A stretch of 64,000 bases of DNA, from positions 36,050-100,049 of the forward strand of contig DIYL01000018.1 in assembly GCA_002428985.1 (NCBI GenBank), written 5' to 3'. Source of the stretch: Anaerolineales bacterium UBA6055. Lineage in GTDB: Bacteria; Chloroflexota; Anaerolineae; Aggregatilineales; Phototrophicaceae. Shown piece after piece: positions 23,658 through 33,338 of this stretch. The notes beneath the pieces are model-generated. The model did not search any database. It saw nothing but the letters and a program-made list of their open reading frames with translations, and was not told the DNA's origin. Both the position numbers and the translations under genes were made by a program. Numbering within the stretch: position 1 is the first letter of the stretch; every line of letters starts with the position of its first letter.

Positions 23658-25514
23658 ATGTCCCCCTCAATCAGTCGTTTGTTATCTAGTTTATACATCA
23701 CATTCATATTGCTCTATCTAATGTCTCCACTAGGTGCGACATTTAATGGCGTTGTTGTGCCGGATTTTCATCAATTGATATTTGGTTTGATAATTATATC
23801 ACTGGGATTATGGGCATTTATAAGGTGGCGTAAGGGATGGCAGTGGCATCGTACAGCATTTGATATTGTATTTGTGTTCTGTATCAGTGCATTTGTCATT
23901 TCGGTTCTCGCCAACATGGATACAGTGCGCCGGAGTATGATCGGTTTATGGTATATGCTGACGTATGTCGGGGTATGGTATGCTTTGCATGATATGTTGT
24001 CCAATGGCGGTGTCACACGTAAGCAACTTATTGATGCACTGCTCAATGCAGGCATTTTGATTATGTTATTTAGCGTTGTCCAAGTTGCGAATGCTGGTGA
24101 ACTGGTACAACCTGTAAGCTTAATCGGAAATACCAATGCGCTGGGTGCAATACTCGTTGGGATGACACCGTTTGCTGTCATGCGCGTGCTTAACGCGAAT
24201 CATCCGATTACGCGTACGATTTGGAGTATATATAGTTTTGCGATTATTGTGAATCTACTGCTGACCTTGTCGCGTGGAGCATGGTTGGGGATGTTTGGTA
24301 GTTTAAGTATTTTGGCCGTGTTACTGTTGATTCATCATGAGATGTTGTCTATTCCCAAATTGAAAATGTGGTGGATACAGTGCTCCCAAATACAAAGACG
24401 CTTGATCGCAAGTTCATTGGGTATGATGATACTCGGACTAGGTATTGCTGCCGCGCTGCTAATAAATTCATTCTCGATTGCTGGTCGCACAGTTGAATTG
24501 CGAACACGACTCTGGAATGCCGCTCTAGAACAATTTTCTGAAAAACCAATTACTGGTCAAGGTTTTTATACATTTGGACATGATTACCCACTGAGTGCGA
24601 CGATTCCGTATCAGCAGTCTCATGCACATGCACATAGTGTGCCGCTAAACATTTTAGCAGAAATGGGATTAATTGGATTTGCAGTGTTTATAGGAACGGC
24701 ATTATACGTTGTTCGTATTGTCTGGTTGCGCTGGAAATCGATTAATGAGCAAGATCGTCTCATATGGATTCCTGCGATTGCAGCAATGAGTGGTTATGGT
24801 ATCCATCATCTATTTGATTTGCCGTCAATGATGCCCGTGGTTGCATTAGTTGGATTGTTAGTTTTGATCTTGGTCTGTGCTCCGTATGATGTTAAGCCTC
24901 TAACATCGTGGTGGCGGAAATTAGGTCATCCGATTGGTATGATGATTTTATGGATTGGGTTGTTGGGCATTGGGCTATGGAGTTCGAATATTTATAGTCA
25001 ATACTTGGATGCGATGCGTATTTCGTTTGGTAATGATGACGATGTTACGCAAGCTGATCTGATTGAAAATTATCGTATGACCGTCACTCAATTGGATGCT
25101 GTGGTTGCACAAGACCCCCTCATGCCTGTTTACCTGCAACAACAGGCATTTGTCTATGGTTTGATGGCAGATATGGGTGAAGCGGATGCGATTCACTTGG
25201 GGATAGATACATATCGTGACTATTTGATATTGGAACCCAATCATTCGATTTCGTGGGCGAATTTGAGTGTCTTATACTGGCAATTGGGTAACACAGAATT
25301 AGGGCTAGAGGCGATAGACACTGCCTTAGAACTTGCATCTTTTGCACATTATCAAAGTATACGAGAAGTCCTGACTGGAGCGCGGAATGCAGGCACACTT
25401 GATACAGCTGAGTATGCGTTCAATCAAAATTATGCGCGATTTGAATTTTTGCGCGAGCCTCTACCCACACCATTTTTGCCACAAATGACGCAAGCTTCGT
25501 CATTGAATGGTTAA
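23658..25514 (+). CDS. O-antigen ligase/polymerase-like protein (Wzy_C) with C-terminal TPRs
   Basis: A 618-residue protein. About ten to twelve membrane helices (to about residue 440) contain the Wzy_C domain: LLTLSRGAWLGMFGS, and the large periplasmic loop with GQGFYTFGHDYPLS followed by HAHAHSVPLNILAEMGLIGF. The final 150 residues are soluble and helical with tetratricopeptide-like spacing (ISWANLSVLYWQLGNTELGL). WaaL/Wzy proteins transfer or polymerise undecaprenyl-linked glycans outside the membrane; here the product could be a surface polysaccharide or protein-linked glycan. The ATG at 23658 (GGAAG 9 nt upstream) is preferred to a GTG at 23604, which lacks a ribosome binding site. Confidence 0.88.
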   Translation: MSPSISRLLSSLYITFILLYLMSPLGATFNGVVVPDFHQLIFGLIIISLGLWAFIRWRKGWQWHRTAFDIVFVFCISAFVISVLANMDTVRRSMIGLWYMLTYVGVWYALHDMLSNGGVTRKQLIDALLNAGILIMLFSVVQVANAGELVQPVSLIGNTNALGAILVGMTPFAVMRVLNANHPITRTIWSIYSFAIIVNLLLTLSRGAWLGMFGSLSILAVLLLIHHEMLSIPKLKMWWIQCSQIQRRLIASSLGMMILGLGIAAALLINSFSIAGRTVELRTRLWNAALEQFSEKPITGQGFYTFGHDYPLSATIPYQQSHAHAHSVPLNILAEMGLIGFAVFIGTALYVVRIVWLRWKSINEQDRLIWIPAIAAMSGYGIHHLFDLPSMMPVVALVGLLVLILVCAPYDVKPLTSWWRKLGHPIGMMILWIGLLGIGLWSSNIYSQYLDAMRISFGNDDDVTQADLIENYRMTVTQLDAVVAQDPLMPVYLQQQAFVYGLMADMGEADAIHLGIDTYRDYLILEPNHSISWANLSVLYWQLGNTELGLEAIDTALELASFAHYQSIREVLTGARNAGTLDTAEYAFNQNYARFEFLREPLPTPFLPQMTQASSLNG

Positions 25515-25596
25515 TAAATCTTTACAAGCATTAACGCTTCAAAGTGCAGACCACTGTCATAATAGATTGAGTAATCATTTGAATGGTGGATGGTCT

Positions 25597-27057
25597 ATGC
25601 CGTTTTCTTTGCGTCAACTTACTATTGAACGGACTGCGTTCTTTGTTGTTTTCCTTCTTTTATTTGCGATGGCAACTCGTGTTGTAACTGATACGGATAT
25701 GTGGTGGCATATGCGGACTGGTCAGTTTATGTTAGAGACGGGTATGCCAATTACAATCGACACATTTTCATATACCTTTGCCGGTACACCATACAATAAC
25801 TCGAGTACGTTGGCACAGGTCATCATGTATCTGGTTTGGTCGCTGGCAGGGAATGTTGGTATGACATTGTATACCTCAATATTTGCAGTCAGTGGAATGT
25901 TTTTTCTGTATAAGGCTGGTTCAGGTACGATCTATATGCAGGCGTTTCTGCTGATATTTGGTGCGGCAACTGCGGCTACGTTCTGGTCAGCGCGTCCACA
26001 GATGTTTTCTTTTCTTTTTGGTGCGATCTTTATTTATCTCTTGTTTGATTATAAGCGTAACGGACGCGACCGACTGCTGTGGATGATCCCAATTATGTGG
26101 ATTTGGGGTAATGCGCATACAGGTTTCCCAATAGGTTATATTATCGTGGGTGCGTTTATCGTCGGTGAGTTTTTAAACACAATTGTTGATTCAGGTGATT
26201 CCCGTATCCCGATGCGTGGGATAATGAAGTTGATTCTTGTGACGTTTGCAATGACTGCCGTGTTGGTCATTAATGTGAATGGCTTCGGGGTTTATACTGC
26301 GCCATTGCGGACATTTGGGATCGAAGAACTTCGCCGATTTATTCAGGAGTGGCAATCACCGGACTTCAATCAACGGTTTACTTGGGGCTTTCTGATTTTG
26401 TTGATCGTGTCTATCGGCGCTGTTTGGTCAAGTAAACGTAAGTTTGATTGGACCGAATGGTTTTTGTTATGTGGTACAACCATTATGGCATTAATGGCGG
26501 CACGCAATATGTCGTTTTTTGCGACTGTGGCGGTACCGATTGCGACTTATCATCTTGATAATATGTTACGAACAAATGGGTGGGAACTGCGACATAAGGA
26601 ATTTGAACATCCGCGACGAGCGCGACTCAATTTGGTGTTGATTCTCTTAGTCGTTGTAGGTGTTATTGGTAATCTTCTTGTTGTTGCTGACAGTGAAACT
26701 ATCTACGAAGGACAGTCGGCTATATTACCGATTGATGCGGTCAATCATCTCAATTCTATTGAACTAGAAGGCAATATGTTTAATAGCTATAACTGGGGTG
26801 GTTATTTGATTTTCCATGCGCCACAACATGACGTTTATATAGATGGGCGTACCGATTTATACATTGAATTTTTGAATGATTATTTTCGCGTGGCAATTGG
26901 CGGTGATGATTGGCGCGATGAATTTGATGAATGGGATATATCATTCGCATTTATTGAGACGGGAAGTGGACTCGCTGAAGAACTTACTGAAGCAGAAGAT
27001 TGGCGTATAGAATATCAAGATGACTTAGCGAGCATCTTCGTTAAGGAGCCCAACTAA
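25597..27057 (+). CDS. GT-C-like multi-pass membrane protein
   Basis: A 486-residue membrane protein. The first periplasmic loop has the acidic motif TDTDMWWHMRTGQ followed by SYTFAGTPYNNSSTL, where GT-C enzymes place their catalytic Asp. Nine to ten helices follow, then a soluble tail with NSYNWGGYLIFHAPQ and DVYIDGRTDLYIEF, a pattern common in uncharacterised membrane glycosyltransferase-like proteins. The ATG at 25597 is preferred (GGTGG upstream; the protein then begins close to helix 1). An earlier ATG at 25507 overlaps the preceding gene and would add 30 polar residues. The stop shares bases with the next start (TAATG). Confidence 0.78.
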   Translation: MPFSLRQLTIERTAFFVVFLLLFAMATRVVTDTDMWWHMRTGQFMLETGMPITIDTFSYTFAGTPYNNSSTLAQVIMYLVWSLAGNVGMTLYTSIFAVSGMFFLYKAGSGTIYMQAFLLIFGAATAATFWSARPQMFSFLFGAIFIYLLFDYKRNGRDRLLWMIPIMWIWGNAHTGFPIGYIIVGAFIVGEFLNTIVDSGDSRIPMRGIMKLILVTFAMTAVLVINVNGFGVYTAPLRTFGIEELRRFIQEWQSPDFNQRFTWGFLILLIVSIGAVWSSKRKFDWTEWFLLCGTTIMALMAARNMSFFATVAVPIATYHLDNMLRTNGWELRHKEFEHPRRARLNLVLILLVVVGVIGNLLVVADSETIYEGQSAILPIDAVNHLNSIELEGNMFNSYNWGGYLIFHAPQHDVYIDGRTDLYIEFLNDYFRVAIGGDDWRDEFDEWDISFAFIETGSGLAEELTEAEDWRIEYQDDLASIFVKEPN

Positions 27058-28325
27058 TGAACCGTGACGATAGTTTAAACCTTGGTCAATTACTTGGCGA
27101 CTTACGAGTCTTATTGTTCCTTTATATCAGCTTTCGCCTGATTATGATTTTGGCATATCAACCGATTCTGACGGATTTTGGCGAGCAGGGGGTCGGGACG
27201 AGTGGTGACCGTCTATATCACTACCAATTAGCATCCCTATCAGAAGATGGCAACTTGCCATTCCGTGATTGGTGGAGTGAATTCCCGCCAGTATGGTTTA
27301 TCACAACAACTGCGACTTATCTGATGTTGGGTGAGAATATCAACTATACAAGCTGGTCAATGGTGCTTGGCATCTTGATGCTGGTGTTTGAGGTTGGCAA
27401 CTTGTTGATGATGCGCCGTATTGGGACGATCCTATATGGCAAAAATACAGGGATGGCGCTGGCATGGGTTTATGCTGTCTCGGTTGCGCCAGCTATTTTT
27501 ATGTGGTGGAATTTTGATTCGATGATGACTTTCTTCTTTTTATTTGGTCTATCATTACTACTACAGAAAAAAGAGGCGCAATCTGCGGTTGCTATTGGAA
27601 TTGGTGTCTTGGTCAAATTTGTTCCCGCATTACTATTGGGTGCGGTCATTCGCTTCCGCAGTGTAAAACAGTCGATAATATATGGAGTTGTTGCGGTTGT
27701 GACGGTAGCTGTTGTTTATGTGCCGTTATTGGGCGTAAATGCCGAAATGACGATGGTATCGCTAACATCACAATTTGAAAAAGCGAGTTATCAGTCTGTT
27801 TGGGCGTTGATTGATGGCAATTATACAACGGGTAATTTTGGATCTGTTGAAAGTCACTTTTTCCCTGATCAAGCTGGATTGCTTGATGACAAAAATCCAC
27901 CTGTTGTCCCGTCTTGGTTACGATTGGGTGTGGCGGGTTTAATCGGTTTATTTGTATTTTTACGCACAAAACGCCTAGATAATATTGGATTGGTTGCTTT
28001 TGTGGGAATTACTCTGCTTATTTTCTATTTGCAATCACAGGGCTGGAGTCCACAGTGGATTACGCAAATTATTCCGCTAACATTACTAGTCTTCCCCACA
28101 CGTACAGGGGTGTTGGTTACTGTTCTATTGAGTTTGCTCGCATTTGCTGAATATCCATTCTTGTGGATACGAACAGGTGACCTAGACCCACCGGGTGTGA
28201 TGGGTGGCGCATTGTTTATGCCGTGGGCATTGATTGTTATCATGCGCACGCTTTTGCTTGTTGGCATTGCGGTTGCGTTTTATCGGAAATTGCGACAGGA
28301 GCCGATTCCTGAAATTGAGGTCTAG
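27057..28325 (+). CDS. GT87/DUF2029-like membrane glycosyltransferase
   Basis: A 422-residue protein with about ten membrane helices. The first loop has GDRLYHYQLASLSEDG and PFRDWWSEFPPVWF, typical of GT87-type mannosyltransferase relatives (DUF2029), and the mid-protein helix has the characteristic GVLVKFVPALLLGA. Such enzymes use polyprenyl-phosphate sugars outside the membrane. A non-helical loop (about 235-280, KASYQSVWALIDGNYTTG) probably lies outside. It overlaps the previous stop by one base (TAATGA) and is followed immediately by a small soluble protein gene. Confidence 0.8.
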   Translation: MNRDDSLNLGQLLGDLRVLLFLYISFRLIMILAYQPILTDFGEQGVGTSGDRLYHYQLASLSEDGNLPFRDWWSEFPPVWFITTTATYLMLGENINYTSWSMVLGILMLVFEVGNLLMMRRIGTILYGKNTGMALAWVYAVSVAPAIFMWWNFDSMMTFFFLFGLSLLLQKKEAQSAVAIGIGVLVKFVPALLLGAVIRFRSVKQSIIYGVVAVVTVAVVYVPLLGVNAEMTMVSLTSQFEKASYQSVWALIDGNYTTGNFGSVESHFFPDQAGLLDDKNPPVVPSWLRLGVAGLIGLFVFLRTKRLDNIGLVAFVGITLLIFYLQSQGWSPQWITQIIPLTLLVFPTRTGVLVTVLLSLLAFAEYPFLWIRTGDLDPPGVMGGALFMPWALIVIMRTLLLVGIAVAFYRKLRQEPIPEIEV

Positions 28326-28871
28326 ATGAAAAAGAAATATCGTGAAAAAGCACTGAATGAGATGTTCAGTGAATTGCAAAATAAAGATTTTGATGTGCGC
28401 GAAAATGTGATGTTCCAACTGGGTTTGATGCTAGAACGTTCGAACCAAGGCGAGCAACTGAGTGTTGCTGACGATATCTATGAAGAAAATCTGACGCGTG
28501 AAATGTTGCGTATGCGATTGGATGATAACGAGCAGAATCAGATTATTGATAAGTTGTCACAGGTGGTTGTGACACAGAAGGATAGTCGTCCAACAGCGTT
28601 ATGGGCATTTGCGAAGGTTAAACCCCAATTGGGCGTTATCCCATTATTGGCGCTGATTCAAGCTACAGGACATCAACTGAATACCGAAGCGGCTTATCAA
28701 GCTTGTGATGCGCTCAAGCGCTGGTTGGAATCGGATGATGTTGAAGACGCACTTGTCTCGGAACAGCTGAAGCTACAAGATCCAACTAAAATCATAGAGC
28801 GTTGGTTTAAAAGTAGTGACGATCGCTTATCACGTTCTGCCGATGCTGTACTGGATATACTAGAAAAGTAG
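28326..28871 (+). CDS. Small helical-repeat (HEAT-like) protein, function unknown
   Basis: A 181-residue soluble protein without signal peptide or membrane helix. It is predicted mostly helical, with HEAT-like repeats: FDVRENVMFQLGLMLERS, PTALWAFAKVKPQLGVIPLL and RLSRSADAVLDILEK. It starts directly after the stop of the GT87-like gene (28323-28325) and ends 2 bp before the next glycosyltransferase gene, so it is surely in the same operon. A cytoplasmic adaptor for the membrane enzymes is possible but unproven. Confidence 0.7.
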   Translation: MKKKYREKALNEMFSELQNKDFDVRENVMFQLGLMLERSNQGEQLSVADDIYEENLTREMLRMRLDDNEQNQIIDKLSQVVVTQKDSRPTALWAFAKVKPQLGVIPLLALIQATGHQLNTEAAYQACDALKRWLESDDVEDALVSEQLKLQDPTKIIERWFKSSDDRLSRSADAVLDILEK

Positions 28872-28873
28872 AA

Positions 28874-30436
28874 ATGACGAATTTGAGACAACATAGTTCA
28901 CTTCTGTTGATCTTGCTACTTGCATTGGTGTTGCGCTTGATTAGCATCAACACGCATATGCTCTGGTACGATGAATCTTTTGCGGTGCTATTTGCCGAAA
29001 CTGGTGTCTCGCAGATGGTTTATGGCACACTTGCGCCGGTGGATGGTGGGGCAGCAGATATACACCCTTTGCTGTATTACACGACACTCAATATCTGGAT
29101 GACTATTTTCGGTCAAAATCCGGTGACAGTGCGTTTATGGAGTTTGATTCTGGGATTGCTCACTGTTGTGATGCTGTATGCCATTGGCAATCGCTTATTT
29201 AACAGAAGTGCTGGATTAGCCTGTGCGTTCATTACTGCTGTTGCACCATTCCATGTGCAATATTCGCAAGAGGTGCGCATGTATAGCTTGATGGGTTTGC
29301 TGTTGACAGGTGTGACATGGTGTTACTTGCAGGCGACATATAAAGACGCTGAAAAACGCTGGATGTGGTGGGGTGCTTTTGGTGTATTGGCGGGTTTAGC
29401 CATGCACACACAACAACTATCGGCGTTTTACTTGGTGGTAATTGGACTTGTACCGTTTTTTGCACGTAACCGCCGCAACATTGTAGGTATGATCTTCGGT
29501 GCAGGCATCGCATTTGTTGTCTATTTACCATGGCTCGTTAATATCCCAAGTCAACTGCAGAAGGTTAACTCCTATTATTGGATTGTTCCACCAGATGGGT
29601 TGACGCTACTGGTGACGTTGCGTTCGTTCCTCAATGTGCATCTAGATATTCCACCGACTGCTGGATTAGTTGCGTTACTGTTAGGATTGTTTTTATTCCT
29701 ATTTTTGATAATTCAAGTAGTTATGTACATTCGGAAGCCGCGTCGCCAATCTGAATCCGATGTAGGCTCGATCTATTTTGTGCTGTGGTTGTTTGTTGCA
29801 CCGATTAGCTTAATGTGGATTGTGTCACAAGTTCAACCTGTGTATTTGGAACGTGGCTTATTACCGTCAGCGTTGATGCTATATGTAGCGTTAGGTTGGA
29901 TGTTCACAAGTAGTGGCTTGCCAAAAGTGATTGTAGGTGTGCTAGCAGTCATCGGGTTAGCATCAAGTGTGATTGGACTTTACTATCAATATACATGGGA
30001 TACATTCCCGAATTCGCCATTTGCCGAAACCGCTGCTTTTATTGATGAGAATCGTGATGACACGGATATTGTCTTTCATATGAGTAAGCTCAGTATGTTG
30101 CCGATGACTTATTATGATCGAAATTTGCCTCAGGCATATCTGCGGGATTTCCCTGGAAGTTCGGAAGATACCTTGGCTTTGCCAACACAAGAAGTATTGA
30201 ACCTCTATGCAGATGTGTGCGTGATGGAAGGTGTAAGTGACGCTGATGGCGTGTGGTTGGTGGTGTTTGAGCGTGTGATTGCACAATATGAGGCGGCGGG
30301 TCGTACAGACTTAACGGACGTGCAGTTGTGGTTGGACGAGTATTTTAAATTAGAGCAAGAACATCGTTTTAATGACTTACTGGTATATCGCTATGTCGAT
30401 GGTCAAAATGACCGTGAGACAAGTTGTGTAGGATAA
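28874..30436 (+). CDS. GT39-like membrane glycosyltransferase (ArnT/PMT superfamily)
   Basis: A 520-residue integral membrane protein of the PMT_2 type. The first external loop has MLWYDESFAVLFAE, whose DE pair is the usual catalytic acidic site, then DIHPLLYYTTLNIWM, and the second region has FHVQYSQEVRMYSLMG, a hallmark of ArnT-like enzymes. About eleven helices are followed by a soluble domain of about 130 residues with MLPMTYYDRNLPQAYL. The family transfers a sugar from a polyprenyl phosphate to lipid or protein acceptors. Donor and acceptor unknown. The next gene starts 3 bp later. Confidence 0.9.
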   Translation: MTNLRQHSSLLLILLLALVLRLISINTHMLWYDESFAVLFAETGVSQMVYGTLAPVDGGAADIHPLLYYTTLNIWMTIFGQNPVTVRLWSLILGLLTVVMLYAIGNRLFNRSAGLACAFITAVAPFHVQYSQEVRMYSLMGLLLTGVTWCYLQATYKDAEKRWMWWGAFGVLAGLAMHTQQLSAFYLVVIGLVPFFARNRRNIVGMIFGAGIAFVVYLPWLVNIPSQLQKVNSYYWIVPPDGLTLLVTLRSFLNVHLDIPPTAGLVALLLGLFLFLFLIIQVVMYIRKPRRQSESDVGSIYFVLWLFVAPISLMWIVSQVQPVYLERGLLPSALMLYVALGWMFTSSGLPKVIVGVLAVIGLASSVIGLYYQYTWDTFPNSPFAETAAFIDENRDDTDIVFHMSKLSMLPMTYYDRNLPQAYLRDFPGSSEDTLALPTQEVLNLYADVCVMEGVSDADGVWLVVFERVIAQYEAAGRTDLTDVQLWLDEYFKLEQEHRFNDLLVYRYVDGQNDRETSCVG

Positions 30437-30439
30437 GGT

Positions 30440-31705
30440 ATGAGTATTAACCGACAAGGTATTATTCTCGGTGTCATTTCATTAGTGGTTTTTGTTGTAG
30501 TTACTATTGGTACGTATAATTCGTTTACCAAGCCCTTTCCGGGTCACAATGACTTTTTGTCACGGTGGGAGGGTGCACGATCATTCTGGATAGATGGGTT
30601 GAATCCATATGGTGATGAAGCCAGCTTGAATATTCAGCGTGCGATTTATGGACGAGCAGTAATTGAGGGTGAAGATCCCGGTTTATTTGCTTATCCAATG
30701 TATACCGCATTGATTGTCTATCCGATCGTACATATGGAATATTCATGGGCATCTGCGGTCTGGATGACACTACTTGAGGCGTGCCTGATCGGTGCATTAC
30801 TCATGTGTTTTAGTTTATTCCAATGGCAACCGAAGCCTCTAATGTTAGGTGTTTTGGTACTCTGGACATTGTTCATGTATTTTTCGGCACGAGGATTATT
30901 GCTTGGTCAACCGGGGCATGTTGTCTATTTTCTTGAAGTTGCGACATTGTGGGCATTATTTAAGAAACATGATCGGTCGGCAGGGGTGATGCTGGCATTA
31001 TCAACAATCAAACCACAGATGGGATTTTTGATTGTCCCGTTTTTACTCTTATGGGGTTTGCGGGTACGCCGATGGCAGTTTGTCGGTGGGTTTGTTATCT
31101 CGTTTCTTTTGCTGATGGGTATTTCATTCTTACTTGTGCCTACATGGATGAATGACTGGCTGGCGCAAGTTGCGCTCTATCCAAGTTATACGGAATTAGG
31201 ATCACCCGTTTGGATTTTGGTGAACTTCCCATGGTTAGGTGTTGATCCTATGACCGGAAAATGGGGTGTGACGGGTGGCTTTGGTGATACATTACAGTTG
31301 GTGATTAATGCGTTGTTGGCAGTATATATGTTATGGGGCTGGCTTGATGTACTTGTTCGTCGTAAGACAGAGCGATTTATGTGGGTCGTGATGATTACGT
31401 TGTTGATGACCCATTTGATTGCACCCCGTACGGCAACGCCACATTATGTTGTGTTTATCCCCGTGTTGGTATTTTATCTCCGTGAGTTGAATTTACCTAA
31501 ATATCGCCGTGGGGGATTGTGGTCTGCACTGATCCTACTGGCGTTATTTATCATTCCCTGGATACATTTTGTTTCCACCGTAGTAGGTGAATTTGAACAT
31601 CCAACCGTTTATTTGCCAATTCCATTTATTGTCCTCGGATTGTTAATTTTTACACGTAAATTGTGGTGGGAAAAAGCACAATTGATTGATGGAGTCGATA
31701 AATGA
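30440..31705 (+). CDS. GT87/DUF2029-like membrane glycosyltransferase
   Basis: A 421-residue protein with about ten membrane helices. It shows the GT87 layout: helix 1, then HNDFLSRWEGARSFW and GLNPYGDEASLNIQRAIYG, then FAYPMYTALIVYP, and later the motif ALSTIKPQMGFLIVPFLLLW, the K-P pair being diagnostic of DUF2029 proteins. It probably adds a sugar from a polyprenyl-phosphate donor in the exported glycan. Its ATG lies 3 bp after the GT39 stop and its own stop overlaps the next ATG by 4 bp. Confidence 0.87.
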   Translation: MSINRQGIILGVISLVVFVVVTIGTYNSFTKPFPGHNDFLSRWEGARSFWIDGLNPYGDEASLNIQRAIYGRAVIEGEDPGLFAYPMYTALIVYPIVHMEYSWASAVWMTLLEACLIGALLMCFSLFQWQPKPLMLGVLVLWTLFMYFSARGLLLGQPGHVVYFLEVATLWALFKKHDRSAGVMLALSTIKPQMGFLIVPFLLLWGLRVRRWQFVGGFVISFLLLMGISFLLVPTWMNDWLAQVALYPSYTELGSPVWILVNFPWLGVDPMTGKWGVTGGFGDTLQLVINALLAVYMLWGWLDVLVRRKTERFMWVVMITLLMTHLIAPRTATPHYVVFIPVLVFYLRELNLPKYRRGGLWSALILLALFIIPWIHFVSTVVGEFEHPTVYLPIPFIVLGLLIFTRKLWWEKAQLIDGVDK

Positions 31706-33336
31706 GTCGGCTACCGTTACCTGTTTGGGGATATGCACTATTAATCGCACTCCTGACATCACTGCCCTATATGATTGGTGTGATTCAAACACCAGAGGGT
31801 TGGCAGTACTCTGGGGCGGCCGTTGTGCCGGATGGTGCAAAAGTAGATTATTACAGCCATATGGCGAAAATGTGGCAGGGCGCACGGGGAGAATTCGATT
31901 ATCAACTGCTGTTTACTCATGAAGAGCACGCTGGATTGCCTACAGTACAAGCATTTTATGTTGTTTTGGGTGCGATTGCAGGGTTCATGTCGCTTGACTT
32001 TGGATTGATGTATCATCTCGTACGATTTGTTTTGACGACATTCATGGTTGTGTCCATTTGGGCATTTATGTCACGTTATTTAGCGACGATAGGTGAACGC
32101 TGGGTTGGTACATTTTTCGCAACACTCGTTTTTGGCTGGAGCTGGATATTATTTTTTATTGCACCAGAGATGACAACACAACCAGAAGGCGCACCGATTG
32201 AGCTTTGGTTGTTAGATGCCTATAATCTGTTAGGGGCGTTAATCATGCCTCACTTTGCGATGGCTGTGATTTTGCAGATTGTTGCATTCTTGACGTTTGA
32301 TAGTTGGTTAAAGCAACCCAATTCCCAATCTATTTTTATCCTAACATTGACATTGTTACTATCTGCGATTGTACAGCCCTATGTTGTGTTGATGATGTTC
32401 CCCATCTTCGGGATTGTTACAGCATATTTTGTATTTGTACAAAAAACGATCAGCATCCGGCAATCACTTTGGTTGATGATTCCAGCATTAGCGCATGGTG
32501 GAATTGCTGTCATGCAATATCTCATGATTTCTGGCGACCCAATTTGGGCAGGTTTTACAGCGCAAAATCAAACCTTATCACCGCCACCAATTTATTATGT
32601 ACTGGGCTACTTGCCTTTATTGATCCCGATTACATTAGGTTTTCGACATATCCAGAGGCAAGTGTCTGCTGATCAATCTTGGATATTGCCACTAGTTTGG
32701 ATAGGTATTGTGATTCTCTTGCTGTATGCACCATTTCCTACCCAGCGGCGTTATTTGCTGGGAGTACAGACACCATTGGCTTTATTGGCAGGACTTGGTT
32801 GGTATAGGCTTGTATTGGTACGTATTGCTGAAAGTTGGCGACCCTTCGCTAATATTCCCTATATCACGGCAGGAGCGTTAGCGTTTGTGCTGGTGCTATT
32901 TGGTAATATTGCCGGGCTAATGAATCCGACGAACGCAAGTGGTGTATTTTATAGTTCTGATGAACTGGGTGCACGCGATTGGATCATCTCTAATATTGAG
33001 GTCGATGATTTGATATTGACGACGTTTGATTGGGATACATCTGGTAATGGTGGGCAAGTTGTTGGGATGACTGGTCGGCGTGTATTTGTTGGGCATTGGA
33101 TAGAAACAGCCAATTTTGATGTCAAACGTGAACAGTTAATGCAATTTTATGATGCTGAAACTGATGATAACTGGCGACAAGAATTTCTCGCCGCGATTGA
33201 TGCACAACTTATCTGGTACGACACATCGATTGCAGGATCTTTTGGGGACTGGCAACCAGATACAGCGAATTACCTCGAAAAAGTCTATGACTCGGACACT
33301 GTTCAATTATATGTTGTGATGGAAAGTGCGTTCTAG
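31702..33336 (+). CDS. Large multi-pass membrane protein, GT-C-like (paralogue of 17903-19570)
   Basis: A 544-residue membrane protein with about ten helices and a soluble C-terminal domain of about 130 residues. The first loop has DYYSHMAKMWQGARGEFDYQ, then LLFTHEEHAGLPTVQAFYVV, and helix 3 follows MYHLVRFVLTTFMVVSIW. The corresponding places in the protein at 17903-19570 read HIEASAYITRIHQGMQGD, FMHTPEVHNNVILQPIYPLL and HVARVSVTVFMY, so the two are homologous. Family not recognised; GT-C by topology only. Overlaps the preceding gene by 4 bp (ATGA) and precedes the next by 2 bp. Confidence 0.77.
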   Translation: MSRLPLPVWGYALLIALLTSLPYMIGVIQTPEGWQYSGAAVVPDGAKVDYYSHMAKMWQGARGEFDYQLLFTHEEHAGLPTVQAFYVVLGAIAGFMSLDFGLMYHLVRFVLTTFMVVSIWAFMSRYLATIGERWVGTFFATLVFGWSWILFFIAPEMTTQPEGAPIELWLLDAYNLLGALIMPHFAMAVILQIVAFLTFDSWLKQPNSQSIFILTLTLLLSAIVQPYVVLMMFPIFGIVTAYFVFVQKTISIRQSLWLMIPALAHGGIAVMQYLMISGDPIWAGFTAQNQTLSPPPIYYVLGYLPLLIPITLGFRHIQRQVSADQSWILPLVWIGIVILLLYAPFPTQRRYLLGVQTPLALLAGLGWYRLVLVRIAESWRPFANIPYITAGALAFVLVLFGNIAGLMNPTNASGVFYSSDELGARDWIISNIEVDDLILTTFDWDTSGNGGQVVGMTGRRVFVGHWIETANFDVKREQLMQFYDAETDDNWRQEFLAAIDAQLIWYDTSIAGSFGDWQPDTANYLEKVYDSDTVQLYVVMESAF

Positions 33337-33338
33337 CC

